DNA from: Streptomyces sp. NBC_01217
GTDB lineage: Bacteria > Actinomycetota > Actinomycetes > Streptomycetales > Streptomycetaceae
Direction of reading: 5' to 3'
Assembly (NCBI RefSeq): GCF_035994185.1
Contig: NZ_CP108538.1
Coordinates: forward strand, 1,426,001 to 1,490,000
Length of the DNA stretch: 64,000 nucleotides
Both the position numbers and the translations under genes were made by a program. The notes under the pieces were generated by a model. It saw only the letters and a program-made list of their open reading frames with translations. It was not told where the DNA came from and ran no database searches. Positions 55,440 to 62,078 of this stretch are shown here, in pieces (within the stretch, counting starts at the first letter, position 1; every line of letters starts with the position of its first letter).

Positions 55440-56824
55440 TCCGCCGGGTTGCGCACCAGCGGCAGCGGATCCGTCGGCTGCAGCTCCGGATCGTCGATCC
55501 GGAACGTACGCACCCGGCCGGGCGCCGACTCGGGTTCCTCGAACCGCACCGTCACACGGCCGACGCCGCTGCCCTGCACCCAGCCGTGGCCGTGGACGTC
55601 ATGGTGTACGTCGTGTCCGGCGGGCCAGCGCCGTGCGGCAAGCTGCTCAGCAGTCTCGTGGACCTCCTCCGGCGCCCCGCCCGGCGGCTTGTCCCCGTCG
55701 TCCCCCGCCCCGGTCCCCTCCTCGGCCGCTTCCTCGGCCGCGGCCCGCTCACCGGCGGCCTGCGCGAAGAGATCCTCCTGTGTGAAGTCGGCAAGCCCCG
55801 TGACACCCACGCCCAGGAGCCGTACGCCTCCAGTGGTGTCCACTGCCTCCAGGAGCCGTGCGGCGGCCTCCCGGACCACAGCGGGGTCGTCCGTGGGCCC
55901 ACGCAGTGTCTCGGATCTTGTGAGCGTGGAGAAGTCGTACCTCCGCACCTTCAGCACCACTGTCCGCCCGGACCTCCCCGCGCCCCGCAGCCGCTGGACG
56001 CAACGGTCGGCCAGCCGTTCCACCTCCGTCCTGACCCGCACCCGGTCGTGCAGGTCCGCGTCGAAGGTGTCCTCGACCGACACCGATTTCGCGTCCCGCT
56101 CCGCGACCACGGGCCGGTCGTCGTACCCGGACGCCATGCGGTGGAGCGAGCCGCCGTGCGCCTTGCCCAGCAGGCGTACGAGCTCCGCCTCACCCGCCTC
56201 GGCCAGGTCATCGACCGTTGTCATCCCTGCGCGGCGCAGATGGTCCGCCGTCGCCGGGCCGACGCCGGGGAGGATCCGTACCGACATGGGTGCGAGCAGC
56301 TCCCGCTCCGTGCCCGGCTCGATGAGCAGCAGCCCGTTCGGCTTCGCCTGCTCCGAAGCGATCTTGGCCAGCATCTTGGAACCGGCGAGCCCGACCGAGC
56401 CGGTGAGCCCGGTGACCGCCTCTATCGCCGTACGCAGCTGCGCACCGATCTCCAGAGCGGAAGCGGTGTCATCGGCCGTCCCACCGGCTTCGAGGTCCAC
56501 GAACGCCTCGTCCAGGCTGAGCGGCTCCACCAGCGGGGAGAGCCGCCCCAGCAGCTCCATCACCTGGTCGCTGACCGTCCGGTACAGATGGAAGCGGGGC
56601 ACCAGATAGGCGGCATTCGGCGCCAGCCGCCGAGCCTGCGCCATGGGCATCGCCGAGTGCACCCCAAAGCGCCTCGCCTCGTACGAAGCGGTGGCGACGA
56701 CTCCACGCGGCCCCAGCCCGCCCACCACGACCGGTTTGCCGCGCAGGCTGGGCTTCGCCGCCTGCTCCGCAGAGGCGTAGAAGGCATCCATGTCCAGATG
56801 CAGGATGGTGGGCGAGGCTCTCAC
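55364..56824 (-). CDS. dinB: DNA polymerase IV (Y-family, DinB-type)
   Basis: A 486-residue translesion polymerase. Catalytic acids are in HLDMDAFYAS (Asp11) and SLDEAFVDLE (Asp105, Glu106). The thumb helix-hairpin-helix (GVGPATADHLRRAGMTTVDDLAEAG) and little finger follow. The C-terminus carries an acidic Glu/Ala tract (GERAAAEEAAEEGTGAGDDGDK) and a beta-rich tail, making it longer than the usual 350-400 residues. Start ATG 56824. No SOS box recognised upstream. Confidence 0.95.
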   Translation of the reverse strand: MRASPTILHLDMDAFYASAEQAAKPSLRGKPVVVGGLGPRGVVATASYEARRFGVHSAMPMAQARRLAPNAAYLVPRFHLYRTVSDQVMELLGRLSPLVEPLSLDEAFVDLEAGGTADDTASALEIGAQLRTAIEAVTGLTGSVGLAGSKMLAKIASEQAKPNGLLLIEPGTERELLAPMSVRILPGVGPATADHLRRAGMTTVDDLAEAGEAELVRLLGKAHGGSLHRMASGYDDRPVVAERDAKSVSVEDTFDADLHDRVRVRTEVERLADRCVQRLRGAGRSGRTVVLKVRRYDFSTLTRSETLRGPTDDPAVVREAAARLLEAVDTTGGVRLLGVGVTGLADFTQEDLFAQAAGERAAAEEAAEEGTGAGDDGDKPPGGAPEEVHETAEQLAARRWPAGHDVHHDVHGHGWVQGSGVGRVTVRFEEPESAPGRVRTFRIDDPELQPTDPLPLVRNPADYSSWPASLPKSRSGPVSSGGESRP

Positions 56825-56880
56825 ATCATCGATGCTGCCCTACGGCACTGACAATCGCCGCGCCCGACGCCTGGGACGGA

Positions 56881-57498
56881 TCAGCCGGCGCGGTTGCGCC
56901 GCCGTGCGAGCTCATCGGTGGGGTTGTTCCCGATCAGTGTCTCGCCGGTGTCCACCCGCTCGCCGTGCAGCTGTGAGAGCGCGGCGTCGACGTCCTGCCA
57001 CACCACTCCCACGGCGATGCCGAAGACCCCCTGGCCGCCCTGGAGCAGATCGACGACCTGGTCGGGCGAGGAGCACTCGTAGACCGTGGCACCGTCGCTC
57101 ATCAGCGTCATCCGCTCAAGATCCTGGAATCCACGGGCCCGCAGGTGCTGGACCGTGGTGCGGATGTTCTGCAGGGCGACGCCCGTGTCCAGGAAGCGCT
57201 TCACGATCTTCAGCAAAACGACGTCCCGGAAGCTGTAGAGCCGCTGTGTGCCCGATCCGTACGCCGGACGCACGCTCGGCTCGACCAGCCCTGTGCGTGC
57301 CCAGTAGTCGAGCTGCCGATAGGTGATCCCCGCAGCCGCGCACGCCGTCGGCCCGCGATAGCCGATGTCGTTGGCCAATGCCATGCCGCCCCCCGCCACC
57401 GCCGCCGGTTCAACCGGTTGCCTGATGGTGTGGCCGGCTGTACTCCCCTGCTGCGCATACGGCCCACCCGCTGCCGTACCGTCGCCGCTGCTTCTCAC
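56881..57498 (-). CDS. MerR family regulator (Rv1830-like)
   Basis: A 205-residue MerR-type protein starting GTG 57498 (CGGAGG site). After a Gly-rich N-terminus, GYRGPTACAAAGITYRQLDYWARTGLVEPSVRPAYGSGTQRLYSFRDVVLLKIVKRFLDTGVALQNIR is the winged-helix DNA-binding domain; the C-terminal half ends TGETLIGNNPTDELARRR. Family orthologues lie beside a DUF151 nuclease and FtsR-like MerR in mycobacteria (Rv1830), which is also the order here, and have been linked to growth and division control. Confidence 0.88.
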   Translation of the reverse strand: MRSSGDGTAAGGPYAQQGSTAGHTIRQPVEPAAVAGGGMALANDIGYRGPTACAAAGITYRQLDYWARTGLVEPSVRPAYGSGTQRLYSFRDVVLLKIVKRFLDTGVALQNIRTTVQHLRARGFQDLERMTLMSDGATVYECSSPDQVVDLLQGGQGVFGIAVGVVWQDVDAALSQLHGERVDTGETLIGNNPTDELARRRNRAG

Positions 57499-57666
57499 GC
57501 CGACCTCCGTCCTTGACCTGCCATCTCGAAGGTAGGCAGTCACTTGGGGTGCGTCAACGATCGCCACACTCGGCACGCCGAGTGATAATCACCCTGAGGG
57601 TGGTTTCCCGTGTCTTGCGAGCGGGAAGGGCTTCTCGGATGCGCTGACTGCGACCCCGCAGAACGG

Positions 57667-58140
57667 TTACTGACTGTTGGTGCCGAAGTCCTCCGGTGAG
57701 ATCTGGTCGAGGAACTCGCGGAACTTCTCCACCTCGTCCTCCTGCTCGTCCGGGATGGCGATACCGGCGTCGTCGAGCACCCCGTCACTGCCGTAGATCG
57801 GCGTTCCGGTGCGCAGCGCGAGCGCTATGGCGTCGGACGGCCGCGCGCTCACCTCGACGCCACTGGCGAAGACCAGCTCCGCGTAGAAGACCCCTTCCCG
57901 CAGGTCCGTGATGCGGACCTCGGTGAGCTCCTGGCCGACGGCCTCGAGCACATCCTTGAAGAGATCATGGGTCAGCGGCCTGGCCGGAGCCATGCCCTGC
58001 TGGGCGAAGGCGATCGCGGTCGCCTCACCAGGACCGATCCAAATGGGGAGGTACCGGTCGCCTCCCACTTCACGCAGGAGCACGATCGGTTGGTTGGAGG
58101 GCATTTCCACCCGGACACCCACAACGTCGAGCTCGTTCAC
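57667..58140 (-). CDS. Bifunctional nuclease family (DUF151) protein
   Basis: A 157-residue DUF151 protein: NELDVVGVRVEMPSNQPIVLLREVGGDRYLPIWIGPGEATAIAFAQQG and RPLTHDLFKDVLEAVG, FYAELVFASGVEVSARPSDAIALALRTGTPIY. Plant relatives degrade DNA and RNA; the bacterial role is unknown, though this is the Rv1829 position in the conserved gene order. 53 bases after the FtsR-like gene on the same strand. Confidence 0.92.
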   Translation of the reverse strand: MNELDVVGVRVEMPSNQPIVLLREVGGDRYLPIWIGPGEATAIAFAQQGMAPARPLTHDLFKDVLEAVGQELTEVRITDLREGVFYAELVFASGVEVSARPSDAIALALRTGTPIYGSDGVLDDAGIAIPDEQEDEVEKFREFLDQISPEDFGTNSQ

Positions 58141-58193
58141 ACAGCAACCCTAGGACGTGCTCGGCAGGTTTGGGTAGTCGGGCACCGACGTGA

Positions 58194-58937
58194 TCAGTGG
58201 AGCCGGACCCGCAGAGCGGTCTGGACCAAGGCCGAATGAAGCCGTACGGACAGCTCTGCGAGCTCCCTCGCGGTCGCCTCCGCATGTGCCCTGGTCTGCG
58301 GATTCCGGTGCCGCCGCAAGGGCGCGACCACCTGCTCGATGAGCCCCGCCTCGCGGTCCGCGGCCGCCCGGATGGCGCGCAGGTGACGCGGTTCCAGACC
58401 GAATCGACCCAGATCCGCCACAAGCTTGGCCACCGTGACCATTTCGGCGTCGTAGCCGCCCTCGGCGGTCGGAACGACCAAGCCGTACGACTCCCACTCA
58501 TCCAGGTCACTCTCGGTGACCTCGGCGGCCGCGAGGAGCTCGGCGCGGCCGATGCGGGCCGCGGTCGCCCGCCCCGGGTCCGCGTCCCAGCCGCCGTCGG
58601 TCAGTTCCCGCGGGCCGCCCCCGGACGGCAGGGCGGACTGCTCACCGCGGGCGAGGGCATCCAGATGCTCCCGGATGACCTTCAGGGGGAGGTAGTGGTC
58701 CCGCTGCATGCGCAGCACCTGCGCCAGGCGCTCCACATCGGCCTGACGGAACTTGCGATAGCCGGAGGGGGTCCGCTGCGGCTCGACTAGCCCTTCGGCC
58801 TCCAGGAAGCGGATCTTGGAGATCGTGACTTCGGGAAACTCGTCGCGCAGTCGCAGGAGCACCGTGCCGATGCTCATCGGGCGGTCGTCGGCGGTGGCGG
58901 TGCCGTGACCGGCACCGCCCGTCGGTGTTCTCAGCAT
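58194..58937 (-). CDS. ftsR: MerR family regulator (FtsR/Rv1828-like)
   Basis: A 247-residue MerR protein. MSIGTVLLRLRDEFPEVTISKIRFLEAEGLVEPQRTPSGYRKFRQADVERLAQVLRMQRDHYLPLKVIREHLD (from about residue 21) matches the FtsR/Rv1828 DNA-binding domain closely, followed by the typical C-terminal helical domain. FtsR activates ftsZ in Corynebacterium. It follows the FHA-domain gene by 17 bases, so the two are probably co-transcribed. Confidence 0.88.
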   Translation of the reverse strand: MLRTPTGGAGHGTATADDRPMSIGTVLLRLRDEFPEVTISKIRFLEAEGLVEPQRTPSGYRKFRQADVERLAQVLRMQRDHYLPLKVIREHLDALARGEQSALPSGGGPRELTDGGWDADPGRATAARIGRAELLAAAEVTESDLDEWESYGLVVPTAEGGYDAEMVTVAKLVADLGRFGLEPRHLRAIRAAADREAGLIEQVVAPLRRHRNPQTRAHAEATARELAELSVRLHSALVQTALRVRLH

Positions 58938-58954
58938 GGACCTTCCCTGACGGG

Positions 58955-59743
58955 TCAGATGCCCCGCTGGCTCGCGTAGAAGACCAGCCGGTACTTGCCG
59001 ATCTGCACTTCGTCGCCGTTGGACAGGGCGACGGAATCGATGCGCTCACGGTTGACGTAGGTGCCGTTCAGGCTGCCCACGTCCTCGACCGTGAAGCTGC
59101 CGTCGGGGCTCCGGCGGAACTCCACATGACGGCGCGAGACCGTCACGTCGTCGAGGAAGATGTCGCTCTGCGGGTGGCGGCCGGCCGTGGTCAGCTCGCT
59201 GTCCAGCAGGAAGCGACTGCCGGAGTTCGGACCACGTCGCACCACCAGGAGCGCCGAGCCGAGCGGAAGAGCGTCGACTGCGGCCTGCGCCTCGGGCGAG
59301 AGGGACGGCACGGGCGCCTGCCCGGTGGCCTCCGCCTCGTACGCCTCAAGACCGGAGATGGAGATGGTCGAGGTCGTCTCCGAGGCACGCTCGGGGATTC
59401 CACCCCTCAGCGGCGCACCGCAGTTGGAACAGAAACGACTGGCCTCGGCGTTGCGATGCCCGCACCTCGTACAGACCGGCATGGACGAACCCTCCTGCCT
59501 CGGGGCGAACCCTCCACCCGTACTTGAGGTTGACGGTTCCGAGAAACCTATGCGGCCGGCACCGGCAGGGTCAACAGACGACGCGCCGGAAGCGCCCGAA
59601 TTGTCACTGCCCGCACCGGACACCTGATCGCGGAAGAGCGGGCGCTCCGAGCCCTGCTCCTCCGCCTGGCCGCGGCGCGGTGCGCGATGGCGGGCGGCCT
59701 CGTCGCGAGCGCTCTTGCTGAACAACTTCCCAAACAACTTCAC
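58955..59743 (-). CDS. GarA-like FHA protein with zinc ribbon
   Basis: A 262-residue protein: basic N-terminus, then zinc ribbon CTRCGHRNAEASRFCSNCG (Cys 91, 94, 105, 108), the phosphorylation motif ETTST (122-126) as in GarA/OdhI, and a C-terminal FHA domain (GSALLVVRRGPNSGSRFLLD; AGRHPQSDIFLDDVTVSRRHVEF; SLNGTYVNRE) with intact phosphopeptide-binding Arg189, Ser203, His206. GarA controls glutamate dehydrogenase and 2-oxoglutarate flux when unphosphorylated. Start GTG 59743. The zinc ribbon is not in mycobacterial GarA. Confidence 0.92.
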   Translation of the reverse strand: MKLFGKLFSKSARDEAARHRAPRRGQAEEQGSERPLFRDQVSGAGSDNSGASGASSVDPAGAGRIGFSEPSTSSTGGGFAPRQEGSSMPVCTRCGHRNAEASRFCSNCGAPLRGGIPERASETTSTISISGLEAYEAEATGQAPVPSLSPEAQAAVDALPLGSALLVVRRGPNSGSRFLLDSELTTAGRHPQSDIFLDDVTVSRRHVEFRRSPDGSFTVEDVGSLNGTYVNRERIDSVALSNGDEVQIGKYRLVFYASQRGI

Positions 59744-59933
59744 GGGCGATTCCCCTTGACCGAAATAGACCCGCCCGTGGGGCAGGACGAACCCTGAACG
59801 AACACACCTGCCGATCCGGACATCCTCACAACGTCCGTATCCACTCGACAGTTTCCACCACGCACCACCATTACGATGCGGCGACCCCCCGCAACCTCCG
59901 GCCCGTGTCCTTCGACCCCTCCGTGCCGCGGCC

Positions 59934-60722
59934 TCACGAGGACGACGACCGAGCGTAGTCAGGCCGCTTCGCCGGTCGCAAGACGTCGACGACGATGTCG
60001 TCGGCCTGCTCCACATGCACGGTGGCCTGCTCCTTCTCCAGCGTCTGGACCACACCGCCGGGGATGTTCAGCGCCGGCTCCAGATCCTGGGGCTTGCCGA
60101 TCACCTTGAACACGTACGGCGCGGTGATCTTACGGCCGTCAACCCTGACATTGCCGCCGTCGCCGGAGAAGTACGTATTGGCCACCACTCTCACTCCGTT
60201 GACCTCGATGGCCTCGGCACCCGCCGCACGCAGTTCCTGGAGCGCGTCGAGCAGCATGTCCGCCTTGATCCCGTCTCCGGGGTCATTGATGGTGAGTGTG
60301 ATCCCTGGCCCGTGAGCCGCCACGGTGCCCGCGAGAATACCGAGTTGTCTCTCCTTCTCCACCGTCTGCTTACGTGCCTCTTCAGCCTGGTCGGAGCTGT
60401 TCTCCAGCTCCGTGCGCTGAGCGTCGAGGCGCTGCTTCTCGTCCTCCAGACGCTGGGTCCGGTCGTCCAGCTCGTCGAGAATGCGGACCAGGTCCTCCTG
60501 GCGGGCGCCCCGCAGCGCGCTGTTGTCACTGTTCGAGCGCACCTGAATGGCCAGCCCGAGACCGAGGACGAACAGCAGTACCGCGACGATGAGTTGGGCC
60601 CGCGTCACCCGCGGCGGCCAGAGTCCGGCGATCAGCCGCTGACGCCCGGTGAGTTCCTTGGCGGCATCGGCCGGCTGCTCGCCGTCGCGCCCCTTGTCGC
60701 TGGGAAGTTCTTCGTTGCTCAT
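59934..60722 (-). CDS. DUF881 family membrane protein
   Basis: A 262-residue protein starting ATG 60722. One TM helix (RAQLIVAVLLFVLGLGLAIQV, about 40-60), coiled coil DRTQRLEDEKQRLDAQRTELENSSDQAEEARKQTVEKERQL, then the DUF881 domain (GPGITLTINDPGDGIKADMLLDALQELRAAGAEAIEVNGVRVV). Five bases after the small basic protein gene. DUF881 proteins cluster with division and envelope genes. Confidence 0.9.
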   Translation of the reverse strand: MSNEELPSDKGRDGEQPADAAKELTGRQRLIAGLWPPRVTRAQLIVAVLLFVLGLGLAIQVRSNSDNSALRGARQEDLVRILDELDDRTQRLEDEKQRLDAQRTELENSSDQAEEARKQTVEKERQLGILAGTVAAHGPGITLTINDPGDGIKADMLLDALQELRAAGAEAIEVNGVRVVANTYFSGDGGNVRVDGRKITAPYVFKVIGKPQDLEPALNIPGGVVQTLEKEQATVHVEQADDIVVDVLRPAKRPDYARSSSS

Positions 60723-60727
60723 CGGCC

Positions 60728-61060
60728 TCAGGCCCGGAAGACGTGCCGACGGATGGCCGCGGCGTTGGAGAAGATCCGGATCCCGAGCACAACCACCACG
60801 CCGGTGGAGAGCTGCGCTCCGACGCCCAGCTTGTCGCCCAGGAACACGATCAGTGCGGCAACCACGACGTTCGACAGGAACGACACGACGAACACCTTGT
60901 CGACGAAGATCCCGTCGAGCATGGCCCGCAGACCTCCGAAGACTGCGTCGAGGGCAGCCACGACGGCGATCGGAAGATAGGGCTCGACCACCGCCGGCAC
61001 CTCGGGTCGGACCAACAGTCCGACCACGACTCCCACGACGAGGCCCAGTACGGCGATCAC
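60728..61060 (-). CDS. sbp: Small basic protein (DUF1290) membrane protein
   Basis: A 110-residue membrane protein with three to four helices (MIAVLGLVVGVVVGLLVRPEVPAVVEPYLPIAVVAALDAVFGGLRAMLDGIF, VDKVFVVSFLSNVVVAALIVFLGDKLGVGAQLSTGVVVVLG), matching the Sbp/DUF1290 family, often beside DUF881 and ftsZ-region genes. Its ATG overlaps the preceding DUF881 gene's stop by ATGA, indicating coupled translation. Confidence 0.92.
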   Translation of the reverse strand: MIAVLGLVVGVVVGLLVRPEVPAVVEPYLPIAVVAALDAVFGGLRAMLDGIFVDKVFVVSFLSNVVVAALIVFLGDKLGVGAQLSTGVVVVLGIRIFSNAAAIRRHVFRA

Positions 61061-61980
61061 GATGTGCCCTTCCCTGTGTCTGCCGCACCACTGCCGGTGT
61101 CTGCGGCCTTATAAGGCTCTGCTGTTCGTACTATCAGGCTCGGTGCGACCGGGAGGCTCACCTTCTCCTGGGCGGAGATGCTCGTCCGGATGTCGAAGGT
61201 GTCCTTGAGCGCCTGGAGATACTGGCCGTCAGCGCTGTCCTGGAATGCGCTGCTGAGCTGCTTCCCGTCCCCCACCGCCAGCACCGTGTACGGCGGCACG
61301 AGCGGTCTGTTGTCGACCAGTATGGCGTCGCCGGCGGCACGGATCGCCGACAGGGCTGTCAGACGCTGCCCGTTGATCGCGATCGCTTCCGCACCGGACT
61401 GCCAGAGGCCGTTGACGACCCGTTGCAGATCCCGGTCGCGGACGCGTCCGGTGTCGGAGAACCCGCTGGTCTCCCTCGGCCCGCCACCGCCCTGGTCGGT
61501 GCCCTTGGCGTCGTCGACGACGAGTTTCACGCCGGGCCCCTCCACCGGCGTCGCCCCGGCGAGCAGCGCCACCAGCTCTCCCTGGTCCCCGCCGTGCTTC
61601 TCCAGCGCCTTGCGCTGGCGCCTGCCCACGTCGTCCCGAAGCTTGTCGACCTGCGACTCAAGGGTGTCGGCCGCCGCCGTCTCCCCGTCGATGCGGTCGA
61701 TCAGCTCCTCGCGCTCCTTGGCGAGGACCGGAGCGGCAACGCGTGCCTGCGCGGCCCCGAGCGTGACGACGAGGGCCGCGAGCACCAGACAAGCGGCGAG
61801 GCCGAGTTTCGACTTGAGCGTGCGGGGCATACCCGCACTCCCGTCGGCCTCGCGACGTGCCGACGCCTCGGCATATCCGTCGTCCAGGCTGTGGTCCATC
61901 ACATTGGTCAGCAGCGACATGGACGCGTCGGGGCGCGCAGGGCGTGGGGCGGTACTCCGTTCGGGGGGCTGCTGCGACAT
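61057..61980 (-). CDS. DUF881 family membrane protein
   Basis: A 307-residue protein, ATG 61980. TM helix KSKLGLAACLVLAALVVTLGAAQ (about 56-78), coiled coil EREELIDRIDGETAAADTLESQVDKLRDDVGRRQRKAL, then DUF881 (VEGPGVKLVVDDAKGTDQ, VRDRDLQRVVNGLWQSGAEAIAINGQRLTALSAIRAAGDAILVDNRPLVPPYTVLAVG). First gene of the three-gene envelope unit; overlaps the Sbp gene by four bases. Confidence 0.9.
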   Translation of the reverse strand: MSQQPPERSTAPRPARPDASMSLLTNVMDHSLDDGYAEASARREADGSAGMPRTLKSKLGLAACLVLAALVVTLGAAQARVAAPVLAKEREELIDRIDGETAAADTLESQVDKLRDDVGRRQRKALEKHGGDQGELVALLAGATPVEGPGVKLVVDDAKGTDQGGGGPRETSGFSDTGRVRDRDLQRVVNGLWQSGAEAIAINGQRLTALSAIRAAGDAILVDNRPLVPPYTVLAVGDGKQLSSAFQDSADGQYLQALKDTFDIRTSISAQEKVSLPVAPSLIVRTAEPYKAADTGSGAADTGKGTS

Positions 61981-62078
61981 GCCGCACATCGTCGCACGTC
62001 GCCACTGCTACCGCCGAATGGCCCCACCGGTGTGCCCGAAGGCGCCTCCGCACGGCGCCGGGCACACCGGTGGAACCC

